Source: Hyphomicrobiales bacterium
GTDB taxonomy: Bacteria > Pseudomonadota > Alphaproteobacteria > Rhizobiales > Aestuariivirgaceae
Direction of reading: 5' to 3'
DNA: 5,275 nt
Assembly (NCBI GenBank): GCA_025356765.1
Contig: JANXRO010000346.1
Span: 1 to 5,275 of the forward strand
The position numbers and the translations under genes were made by a program. Below the pieces are notes generated by a model. That model had not been told where the DNA came from. It searched no databases and was given only the letters and a program-made list of their open reading frames with translations. This document shows, in pieces, positions 1 to 5,140 of this stretch (within the stretch, counting starts at the first letter, position 1; each line of letters starts with the position of its first letter).

Positions 1-1042
1 CCTGCACATGCATGAAGCGGTTTTCAAAGATGGTTTCACGGATATGGCTTTTGCCTTTGGCCATCGTCATCAACCCCATGAATTGGGCCTGCAAATCGGT
101 GGGGAAGCCGGGGTATGGATCGGTGGTGATATCAACCGGCAAAATGCCTGAGCCATTGCGCCTTACGCGCATGCCTGCACTGGTGTTGGTGACATCCACC
201 CCAGCGCGGCGCAAAGTGAGGATGACGTCTTCCAGCGTATCAGCGCGGGCGCCCCGCAGCGTAACATCACCACCAGCCATGCCCGCCACCATGGCATAGG
301 TTCCGGCCTCGATACGGTCTGCCACCACCGTGTGTTCACAGCCACGCAGCGATGTGACGCCGGTGATTTTCATATGGCGTGTGCCGATGCCGTCAATTTT
401 GGCCCCCATTTTAACAAGGCATTGGGCGACATCGGTGATCTCTGGTTCCATGGCGGCGTTTTCAATTTCCGTATCACCATGGGCCAACACGGCGGCCATC
501 ACGGCGGCATGGGTTGCACCCACAGACACTTTGGCGAAACTGATGTGGCCGCCCTTCAGGCCCTTCTTGGCTTTGGCAATTACATAGCCTTGCTCAATCA
601 CACATTCAGCGCCCAGCTTTTCCAGCGCCTGCAAATGCATATCCACGGGCCTTGTGCCAATGGCGCAGCCGCCGGGCAGCGAAACCTTGGCTTCGCCCAT
701 GCGCGCCACCAGGGGGCCCAAGACCCAGAATGAGGCACGCATTTTGGAGACGAGGTCATAAGGGGCCGTTGTATCAACAATGGTCTTGGCGGAAATTTTC
801 AAGGTTTCTCCCGCATGGTCACTTTGGCCGATGCGCTTGCCGGCGGTGGTGATATCCACGCCGTGGTTTTGCAGAATGCGTTGCAGGCGCAGCGCATCCA
901 CCAGGCGGGGCACGTTATGCAGCGTTACCGTTTCGGGGGTGAGCAAGGGCACGATCATCAAAGGCAAGGCCGCGTTTTTGGCACCGGAAATGGCGATGGT
1001 GCCAGAAAGCGTGTTGCCACCGCGAATGCGGATACGATCCAT
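1..1042 (-). CDS. murA: UDP-N-acetylglucosamine 1-carboxyvinyltransferase (MurA), C-terminus cut off by window edge
   Basis: This cytoplasmic enzyme transfers enolpyruvate from phosphoenolpyruvate to UDP-GlcNAc, the first committed step of peptidoglycan synthesis. I translated the minus strand from the ATG at 1042-1040 and obtained 347 uninterrupted codons up to the window edge. Family hallmarks are in order: SGAKNAALP with K22/N23, MRAS with R102, the loop LPGGCAIGTRP with catalytic C126 (E. coli C115) and R131, PEITD near residue 201, and FPTDLQAQF with D316 (E. coli D305). The last readable motif is FENRFMHV. By comparison with the family's length of about 420-430 residues, roughly 75-85 residues lie outside the window. 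The start is supported by AAGAGG six bases upstream. Having Cys rather than Asp at 126 is the form normally sensitive to fosfomycin. No frameshift or stop was seen. Identification is near certain. Confidence 0.97.
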   Translation of the reverse strand, partial: MDRIRIRGGNTLSGTIAISGAKNAALPLMIVPLLTPETVTLHNVPRLVDALRLQRILQNHGVDITTAGKRIGQSDHAGETLKISAKTIVDTTAPYDLVSKMRASFWVLGPLVARMGEAKVSLPGGCAIGTRPVDMHLQALEKLGAECVIEQGYVIAKAKKGLKGGHISFAKVSVGATHAAVMAAVLAHGDTEIENAAMEPEITDVAQCLVKMGAKIDGIGTRHMKITGVTSLRGCEHTVVADRIEAGTYAMVAGMAGGDVTLRGARADTLEDVILTLRRAGVDVTNTSAGMRVRRNGSGILPVDITTDPYPGFPTDLQAQFMGLMTMAKGKSHIRETIFENRFMHVQ

Positions 1043-1057
1043 AGGATACCTCTTTTG

Positions 1058-1075
1058 GGCAGCCTAGGTGCTGCC
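1058..1075 (-). promoter_or_regulatory. Hairpin in the murA leader just upstream of its ribosome binding site
   Basis: On the minus strand GGCAGC and GCTGCC form a perfect 6-bp stem around a 6-base loop. The stem ends only three bases before the murA Shine-Dalgarno sequence AAGAGG (1054-1049), which sits six bases from the ATG. There is no T-run after it, so it does not look like an intrinsic terminator. It could be a protein-binding palindrome (the core CCTAGG is itself palindromic) or an RNA structure that influences ribosome loading. The structure is visible in the sequence; any regulatory role is inference. Confidence 0.35.
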
Positions 1076-1207
1076 TCTCGTCAGAATTGCAATGATGGGC
1101 TGGTTACATAGAGCTTAAACCGCCCAAATCAAATGCGATTTTTGCAGAGGCGAAATGGCTTTCTTGAGGCGGAGGGGGAATCAATAAGGACGATGTGGGG
1201 AAGCAGG

Positions 1208-1247
1208 TTGAACAGTGAGGCAAACTGTAGTATGATTTATTCATACT
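1208..1247 (+). promoter_or_regulatory. Promoter with overlapping palindromic operator for the parD-parE operon
   Basis: A sigma-70-like promoter is visible: TTGAAC (1208-1213), a 17-base spacer, and TATGAT (1231-1236). The -10 element lies inside a perfect 7-bp inverted repeat, AGTATGA (1229-1235) and TCATACT (1241-1247), separated by TTTAT. ParD antitoxins are ribbon-helix-helix repressors that bind palindromes over their own promoter, so this site is well placed for autoregulation. A transcript starting near 1243 would put the in-frame ATG at 1249 almost at the mRNA 5' end, which favours the ATG at 1267 as the antitoxin start. The promoter and palindrome are seen; ParD binding is inferred. 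Confidence 0.72.
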
Positions 1248-1266
1248 TATGATTGGAACACAGGCA

Positions 1267-1542
1267 ATGTCACAAATTGAAAAACGCACCATCAGCTTGC
1301 CGCATGAACATGCGGCCTTTGTCGATGCCAAAGTTTCATCAGGCGATTATGCTTCGGTGAGTGAAGTGGTTCGCGCCGGTTTGCGGGCCTTGCAAGAGCG
1401 TGATGAAGCCGTTGAGCGTTGGCTGCGTGAAGAGGTTGCCCCAACCCATGACCGCATGAAGGCTGATCCAACGCGAGCGATTTCTGGCGCAACCCTGTTT
1501 GGCAAACTGCGTAAACGAGCCGCTGCGAGAGCCAAAAATTAA
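1267..1542 (+). CDS. parD: ParD-type ribbon-helix-helix antitoxin
   Basis: This 91-residue protein matches the ParD antitoxin family of type II toxin-antitoxin systems. Residues 5-45 hold the ribbon-helix-helix DNA-binding part: strand KRTISLP (6-12), then the family signature around SGDYASVSEVVRAGLRAL (25-42). The charged C-terminal half (residues 43-91) would wrap around and neutralise a ParE toxin. The ATG at 1267 is chosen because GGAA (1255-1258) lies eight bases upstream; the in-frame ATG at 1249 would add six residues with no homology and sit at the predicted transcript start. The stop codon TAA is one base before the parE ATG, a tightly coupled operon. It probably represses its own promoter through the palindrome at 1229-1247. 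The gene appears intact, unlike its toxin partner. Confidence 0.9.
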   Translation: MSQIEKRTISLPHEHAAFVDAKVSSGDYASVSEVVRAGLRALQERDEAVERWLREEVAPTHDRMKADPTRAISGATLFGKLRKRAAARAKN

Positions 1543-1543
1543 C

Positions 1544-1867
1544 ATGAACCGGCGTGAGGTCGTTTACTCACCGGAAGTGGAGGATGATCTCACCCAATTG
1601 TTCGATTACATCGCCGGGTGGTCGAATGACCAGACTGCGCTCAATTACATTTCCAGAATTGAAGCGTTTTGTGATGGCCTTGATCTGGCCTCTGAACGCG
1701 GAACTTTACGCAATGATATTCGCGCAGGTCTACGCATTGTTGGCTTTGAATGAAGAGGGGTTGTTGCGTTCACAGTTGAAGAACATCGCGTTGTGATTTT
1801 GAGATTCTTTTCTGGTCGTCAGAATTGGGAGGCGGTGGAATGGTCGTTAAATGCACTGGCATTGTAA
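1544..1867 (+). pseudogene. parE: ParE/RelE-superfamily toxin interrupted by an in-frame TGA at codon 70
   Basis: The reading frame opens with MNRREVVYSPEVEDDL, typical of ParE toxins (the strand-helix start with the S/P-E-A/V-x-x-D-L pattern), and continues through SRIEAFC and GTLRNDIRAGLRIVGFE. It then meets TGA at 1751-1753, giving a 69-residue product. The same frame continues without a shift for 37 codons to TAA at 1865-1867. That stretch encodes RGVVAFTVEEHRVVILRFFSGRQ, the conserved C-terminal strand region expected of a ParE of about 95-107 residues. One CGA-to-TGA transition would explain the break. ParE proteins poison DNA gyrase, and the C-terminal part is normally needed, so the 69-residue fragment is probably inactive. 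Readthrough of the TGA or a sequencing error cannot be excluded. Translation is likely coupled to parD, whose stop is one base upstream. The final codons overlap a repeat copy. Confidence 0.85.
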
Positions 1868-1868
1868 C
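1846..1868 (+). repeat. Copy A of the GTTAAATGCACTG repeat, at the parE 3' end
   Basis: GTTAAATGCACTG (1846-1858) is identical to 13 bases of copy B at 1898-1910, 52 bp downstream in the same orientation. Similarity continues weakly to a shared GTAA. This copy encodes the last residues of the parE frame (LNALAL). It is itself an almost perfect inverted repeat (GTTAAATGC / GCATTGTAAC), and the adjoining bases give alternative small stems: GCATTG (1859-1864) with CAATGC (1871-1876) or (1882-1887). No clear T-run follows, so I do not call a terminator. Confidence 0.6.
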
Positions 1869-1895
1869 TCCAATGCTGGGGCAATGCCTTTGCTT

Positions 1896-1925
1896 GAGTT
1901 AAATGCACTGCCACCGTAATCTGCG
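1896..1925 (+). repeat. Copy B: left inverted repeat flanking the AlbA_2 gene
   Basis: The 30 bases starting GAGTTAAATGCACTG match the reverse complement of 3277-3306 at 26 of 30 positions by eye; the first 15 are identical. The mismatches are at positions 16, 18, 22 and 29 from the outer end. The inner part also holds a small stem, CACCG (1912-1916) with CGGTG (1924-1928). The repeat ends about 23 bp before the AlbA_2 start codon, so it also forms part of that gene's leader or promoter region. TTGAGT (1894-1899) and TAATCT (1917-1922) are spaced like a poor sigma-70 promoter. Confidence 0.72.
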
Positions 1926-1948
1926 GTGTAAGTAATGGAAGTAGGTAG

Positions 1949-3232
1949 ATGTTTTCTCAAAAATTATCCCAACTGAAGAAGAGTGACATCGAAAAGCTTT
2001 TAGGCTCACGCGAAAACGATGAACTTGAGTTCAAACAAACGCTTGCAACGCGCAGCGGCAATCCTGACCCTTGGATGGAGGGACAGAAAGAAATTGGGAA
2101 ACATGCCAAGTCCGATCTAACCAAGGAAGTTGTAGCATTTGCAAACTCAGCAGAGGGCGTGCTTGTACTTGGCATTGGAGAAGATGAACGCAACTGTGCG
2201 GCGAGTTTTCATTTGTTGCCAGATTGTCAGGTGCTGGCCGACCGTTTGGGGCAAAGCATCCTGTCCTCAGTAGATCCAAAACTAGAGCAATTAGAGTGTG
2301 AAGGTGTTGAGTTTGAAGCTAAGAGCGGTGTGGTCGTCATTCGTGTTGGCGCATCCGGAGCAGCGCCACATCGCGATAGGGACTCGAAGGAGGCATATTC
2401 GCGCACTGGAGACAAATCGGAACCAATGGGGATGCGACAAATCCAAGACATGGCGCTGGATCGTTGGCGAGGCCGAGCTGAGGTCGAAATGGAGTTGAGT
2501 TCTAGGACGTTAGAATTTGAGCGCAATGTTAAGTTCGACAGAAATCTTGGCCTTAGTGCACCAGAAGAAGTTTTCCTATGGTGTGGGGGGTGGCGAGCCA
2601 CTTCATTTCCGCTCGAGAAAGTTTTTCGCAAAGACATCGCGACAAGGCAAGCATTTCGACTGCCTGACGCCAATCTTCAATTGACATTCGGTGACGGCCG
2701 AAGGTCGACGCTACATACGCCAGAACTCTTGAATTGGAGACCAATGTTGCGTGGCATTATATGCGAAGCAACCAATCCCAACTGGCCAGAGTGGCAAAAG
2801 CGAACAATCGAAGCGAATGGGATGATGGAAATAAAGGTGAGTGCCGCTGAGCATCTTCGATCAACAGAAAGATTGTTGCATGTGAATTCCGTTTTTGTGT
2901 CCTTTGCGCAGCTTTTAGTGATGACAGAGGTTTTTCGGCAATTGCTCGACAGACCGCGGATGGAATTTGCTTTTGAGTTCGAATGGATAGTTCCAAATTT
3001 GCTCAATCTGGTCATGCCAAGTAGCCAGGGCTACCTTGAGCGCCTCAAGGCACACACGGAAAGAAACCGACTTAGAAATATCTCAATGGTGGGAGACACT
3101 GGAGTTGCAGATGTATGGATTGAACTCCAACGTGAGTTTTTTCAATCTTTTGGTCGGTCTGTAGGAAATGTGTACCCAATAGATTTTGATATTGCTGTTC
3201 GAGCGGTGCTGGAAACAGTTCGCGCAATGTAG
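1949..3232 (+). CDS. Schlafen AlbA_2 domain protein with an unrecognised C-terminal region
   Basis: A 427-residue soluble protein. Residues about 20-165 look like a Schlafen AlbA_2 domain (PF04326 type): ENDELEFKQTL (22-32) with the E-x-x-x-x-E-F-K pattern, then LTKEVVAFANSAEGVLVLGIGED (57-79), and AYSRTGDKSEPMGMRQI (149-165), matching the domain's terminal R-x-G-x-x-x-x-P segment. AlbA_2 domains bind or process nucleic acids, and many are found in mobile or defence-linked bacterial proteins. Residues about 170-427 match nothing I recognise; there is no Walker motif, transmembrane segment or winged-helix tail of the RecG-like AlbA_2 ATPases. GGAAG (1937-1941) lies seven bases before the ATG, supporting the start. 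Codon use differs from murA and pheA, suggesting acquisition. The gene is alone between inverted repeats and converges on pheA. The domain call is fairly secure; its biological role is unknown. Confidence 0.8.
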   Translation: MFSQKLSQLKKSDIEKLLGSRENDELEFKQTLATRSGNPDPWMEGQKEIGKHAKSDLTKEVVAFANSAEGVLVLGIGEDERNCAASFHLLPDCQVLADRLGQSILSSVDPKLEQLECEGVEFEAKSGVVVIRVGASGAAPHRDRDSKEAYSRTGDKSEPMGMRQIQDMALDRWRGRAEVEMELSSRTLEFERNVKFDRNLGLSAPEEVFLWCGGWRATSFPLEKVFRKDIATRQAFRLPDANLQLTFGDGRRSTLHTPELLNWRPMLRGIICEATNPNWPEWQKRTIEANGMMEIKVSAAEHLRSTERLLHVNSVFVSFAQLLVMTEVFRQLLDRPRMEFAFEFEWIVPNLLNLVMPSSQGYLERLKAHTERNRLRNISMVGDTGVADVWIELQREFFQSFGRSVGNVYPIDFDIAVRAVLETVRAM

Positions 3233-3276
3233 TCTCAGCCTGACAATCGTACCAACTTTAACCTCACCGTAAGTTA

Positions 3277-3306
3277 CCCAGATTTCGGCGACAGTGCATT
3301 TAACTC
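3277..3306 (-). repeat. Copy C: right inverted repeat flanking the AlbA_2 gene
   Basis: Read on the minus strand from 3306, this begins GAGTTAAATGCACTG, identical to the outer 15 bases of copy B, and matches 26 of 30 positions overall, including a shared AATCTG. It starts 44 bp after the AlbA_2 stop codon. Its plus-strand core, GACAGTGCATTTAAC, resembles, from memory, short dispersed repeats that accompany Y1-type (REP-associated) transposases in some proteobacteria. That comparison is unverified. Confidence 0.72.
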
Positions 3307-3347
3307 TGAACTCTTATTCCCATGGTTGCCACTGGTCCCTCACCTAT

Positions 3348-3366
3348 CCCATCACTTCGTGACGGG
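3348..3366. repeat. Hairpin 1 between convergent AlbA_2 and pheA genes
   Basis: CCCATCAC (3348-3355) pairs with GTGACGGG (3359-3366) around TTC, an 8-bp stem with one A-C mismatch. It stands six bases from a second, stronger hairpin. Neither strand shows a T-run directly after the stem. The pair could slow transcription from both sides, or be one unit of a REP-like dispersed palindromic repeat. Confidence 0.5.
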
Positions 3367-3372
3367 CCCCTT

Positions 3373-3397
3373 TCCTCTCCCGCTGCGCGGGCGAGGA
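3373..3397. repeat. Hairpin 2, GC-rich, at the pheA 3' end
   Basis: TCCTC-T-CCCGC pairs with GCGGG-C-GAGGA around TGC: eleven positions with a single mismatch, a very stable stem. On the minus strand it starts eight bases after the pheA stop codon (3407-3405), the usual place for a terminator, but the following bases are purine-rich rather than T-rich. Together with hairpin 1 it resembles a paired palindromic (REP/BIME-like) intergenic element. A factor-dependent or bidirectional stop for the convergent genes is plausible. Confidence 0.55.
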
Positions 3398-3404
3398 CAA
3401 GGGT

Positions 3405-4265
3405 TCACCCCTGCTTCCGCTTCACCAATTCCGCGCGGTAGGGGCTTGCGGGATATGTGCCTAATAATCTGACATAGGATGTGAAGAAGGCCAATTCTTC
3501 CAAAGCCAATTTCAAGGGCCTATCGTCAGGATGGCCTTCAACATCAGCATAAAATTGAGTGGCTGAAAATTGGCCTTCAATTTGATAGGATTCAAGCTTG
3601 GTCATGTTCACGCCATTGGTGGCAAAGCCGCCCATGGCTTTATAAAGGGCGGCCGGAACGTTGCGCACACGAAACACCAGGCTTGTCATGTTTGGGCCAT
3701 TGCCGGATTTTACCGTGTGGTGCTTTTTTGACAGAATGACAAAGCGCGTGGTGTTGTGGGTTTCATCTTCAATGTTTTGAAGGGCCACTTCCAAACCATA
3801 AATTTCGGCGGCCAGTTTTGTGGCAATGGCGGCACTGGTTTTATCTTTGCTTTCTGAAAGCTCACGCGCAGCGCCTGCTGTATCAGCCGCCACGATTGGT
3901 TTTAATTTATTGGCCTTGATCACCTTGCGGCATTGGCCCAACGCATGAACATGGCTGTGAACGGTTTTAATGTCGCCAAGCTTGGCACCGGGCACCAGCA
4001 GCAGATGAAATTCAATGCGCAGAAAATGTTCACCCACAATTGACAAGCCAGAATCGGGCAGCAAATGATGCACATCAGCCACGCGGCCAGCCGTGGTGTT
4101 TTCAATGGCGATCATAGCCAGATCAGCCTTGCCATCTTTTACGGCTTGAAACGCATCTTCAAATGTGTGGCAAGGCAAAGGCTCATAATCGGGCTTGGCT
4201 TCAAGGCAGGCAATGTGTGAATTGGCCCCTGGTTCACCCTGATAAGCAATTTTCGGTTTCATCAT
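3405..4265 (-). CDS. pheA: Prephenate dehydratase with C-terminal ACT regulatory domain
   Basis: This cytoplasmic enzyme converts prephenate to phenylpyruvate in phenylalanine synthesis. It is a 286-residue monofunctional form with no chorismate mutase domain. The catalytic domain spans about residues 4-178: start KIAYQGEPGANSH, the motif AIENTTAG (53-60; PIENS-x-x-G in many relatives), and NTTRFVIL (171-178), which holds the essential TRF triplet at T173-R174-F175. The ACT domain (about 195-271) should bind phenylalanine for feedback inhibition. It shows VPAALYKAMGGFATNGVNMTKLES and TQFYADVEGH; the usual ESRP motif is ESYQ (225-228), which from memory is common in alphaproteobacteria. GAAGG lies five bases upstream of the first of two tandem ATGs; the second would remove one residue. 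The gene starts 15 bp after the kdsB-like stop, so the two are probably cotranscribed. A strong hairpin follows its stop. It appears fully functional. Confidence 0.96.
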   Translation of the reverse strand: MMKPKIAYQGEPGANSHIACLEAKPDYEPLPCHTFEDAFQAVKDGKADLAMIAIENTTAGRVADVHHLLPDSGLSIVGEHFLRIEFHLLLVPGAKLGDIKTVHSHVHALGQCRKVIKANKLKPIVAADTAGAARELSESKDKTSAAIATKLAAEIYGLEVALQNIEDETHNTTRFVILSKKHHTVKSGNGPNMTSLVFRVRNVPAALYKAMGGFATNGVNMTKLESYQIEGQFSATQFYADVEGHPDDRPLKLALEELAFFTSYVRLLGTYPASPYRAELVKRKQG

Positions 4266-4280
4266 TCAAGCCTTCAACTT

Positions 4281-5003
4281 TTAAGCTTTTAACAGGCGGC
4301 GGGCCGCCTCTAAATTCTGAGGCGTATCAACACTTAAAGGAGCCGTGTCAACCTTCACCACTGCAAGCCTAAACCCGTGATCAAGGGCTCTAAATTGCTC
4401 TAAACCTTGTTCAGCTTCGCGCTTGCTGGGATTTAAGCTTGCAAGGCTTTCTAGGCTTTCACGGCGATAAGCATAGGCTGCAATGTGTTGCCAAGCAGGC
4501 TTTGGCTGAATTGTGGTGGAAAAATCCCGCGCATAGGCCACTTCGCGTTCGCCTTCTAAGGGAGCCAATACTTTCACCTTGGTTTCATCATCTTCATCAA
4601 GGGGTGCGGCCAGCGTTGCCATTTCAACATCAGCATTGGTGAGGCCTGCGAGGCAGCGGCGCAGCGACAAAGCCTCAATTGTTGGCAAATAACACGGCAA
4701 GCTCATCACAAAATCATAGCGGCGGGCAGGATCACGCAAGGCCAACACGGCGGCAATCTGGTCAATCTCAGCCACTGCATTGAAGGGCGATACCAATCCA
4801 TCTCCGCCTGCGGCCTTAACAGCCTCAACAATTTGATTTTCTGCGGCGGCCACCAGAACATGGCCGATGTTGGCGCGCTCGGCTGCCCGCAACGTTTGCA
4901 CAACGAGCGGGTGGCCGTTGATATCGGCCATTGGCCTTCCGGGAAGGGTTTTGCAGGCCATGCGCGCGGTGATGACGATGACAGTGTTTTGAAATTCAAT
5001 CAT
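4281..5003 (-). CDS. kdsB: KdsB-like cytidylyltransferase with degenerate active-site motifs
   Basis: Homologue of 3-deoxy-manno-octulosonate cytidylyltransferase, which activates Kdo as CMP-Kdo for lipopolysaccharide. The 240-residue frame is intact and near family length. Retained: VIVITARMACKTLPGRPMADINGHPL (matching IPAR-x-A-S-T-RLPGKPL), MATLAAP (128-134), HIAAYAYRRESL (173-184), LEQFRAL (201-207) and VDTPQNLE (225-232, with metal-ligand-type D226). Lost: proline in the IPAR motif (T12), arginine of RLPGKP (T19), the SGTDR/SGSDR segment (NAVAEIDQI at 75-83), and N-x-QGD, here SLPCY (101-105), so one metal-binding Asp is Tyr105. These losses predict weak or no CMP-Kdo synthesis, so it may be a pseudoenzyme or have another role. 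Location next to pheA and opposite a cytochrome c gene supports descent from the locus kdsB rather than a distant family. The Shine-Dalgarno sequence is weak. The symbol denotes homology, not proven activity. Confidence 0.82.
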   Translation of the reverse strand: MIEFQNTVIVITARMACKTLPGRPMADINGHPLVVQTLRAAERANIGHVLVAAAENQIVEAVKAAGGDGLVSPFNAVAEIDQIAAVLALRDPARRYDFVMSLPCYLPTIEALSLRRCLAGLTNADVEMATLAAPLDEDDETKVKVLAPLEGEREVAYARDFSTTIQPKPAWQHIAAYAYRRESLESLASLNPSKREAEQGLEQFRALDHGFRLAVVKVDTAPLSVDTPQNLEAARRLLKA

Positions 5004-5062
5004 GGGGTTGAAACTTCGATTCCAGTTTGATTCTATGGGGGCGCGGCAAATTGGCGTGGTTT

Positions 5063-5091
5063 CTTATAATTATTGCAGGGTGATTGTGAAA
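5063..5091 (-). promoter_or_regulatory. Candidate promoter for the kdsB-pheA operon
   Basis: On the minus strand TTTCAC (5091-5086) and TATAAG (5068-5063) are separated by 17 bases, close to the sigma-70 consensus. Transcription would begin near 5056, giving a leader of about 50 bases before the kdsB-like ATG at 5003. It sits in the divergent gap between that gene and the cytochrome c gene. No equally good plus-strand promoter was found for the cytochrome; the plus-strand TATAAT at 5065-5070 lacks a well-spaced -35. Confidence 0.5.
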
Positions 5092-5140
5092 CCACTAGTT
5101 TGCGGCCGGATTGTAATTTCTAGTGAGGACTGGCCTTTTC

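Larger units (their letters stand above)
1896..3306. mobile_element. Candidate repeat-bounded accessory unit carrying one gene, no transposase
   Basis: A 1411-bp segment is bounded by 26/30-bp imperfect inverted repeats whose perfect 15-bp parts lie at the outer ends, as in terminal inverted repeats. It contains only the AlbA_2-domain gene. The codon use of that gene (frequent AGA, AGG, CGA and A/T-ending codons) differs from the GCC/GGC/CGC-rich murA next door. I found no transposase and no convincing target-site duplication: the outer flanks are TTGCTT on the left and TGAACT on the right. It could be a non-autonomous transposable unit or a gene that landed between dispersed chromosomal repeats. 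The repeats are seen; mobility is inference. Confidence 0.42.

Noticed and set aside
1249..1266. Upstream ATG at 1249 giving a 97-residue antitoxin
   Set aside because: It would sit about six bases from the predicted transcript start, overlaps the operator edge, and adds residues outside the ParD family; 1267 has a better-placed ribosome binding site.
1104..1331. Minus-strand open frame covering the murA-parD gap
   Set aside because: It runs antisense through the operator and the start of parD, has no recognisable protein features, and its composition looks like a shadow frame.
1499..1753. Longer toxin start within the antitoxin coding region
   Set aside because: The extra N-terminal residues are the antitoxin gene read in another frame; the ParE homology begins at the ATG at 1544, one base after the parD stop.
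1751..1753. TGA as selenocysteine or tryptophan
   Set aside because: ParE families are expected to have arginine or a similar residue here, no selenocysteine insertion structure is evident just downstream, and other genes in the window use TGA as a stop and TGG for Trp.
1846..1925. Possible CRISPR-like array from the GTTAAATGCACTG repeats
   Set aside because: Only two direct copies with imperfect extension exist, one lies in a coding frame, and the third is inverted 1.4 kb away.
2227..3015. Several long minus-strand open frames inside the AlbA_2 gene
   Set aside because: They are antisense to a gene with clear domain motifs and a good ribosome binding site, and their translations show no family features.
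4294..4309. AGGCGGC/GCCGCCT inverted repeat near the kdsB-like 3' end as a terminator
   Set aside because: It lies inside coding sequence (the EAARRLL region), has only a two-base loop, and no T-run follows; it is explained by GC-rich codons.
5051..5070. Plus-strand TATAAT at 5065 as the cytochrome c promoter
   Set aside because: No -35 element lies at a workable distance; TTGGCG is only eight bases upstream. The minus-strand reading of the same bases gives a better promoter.
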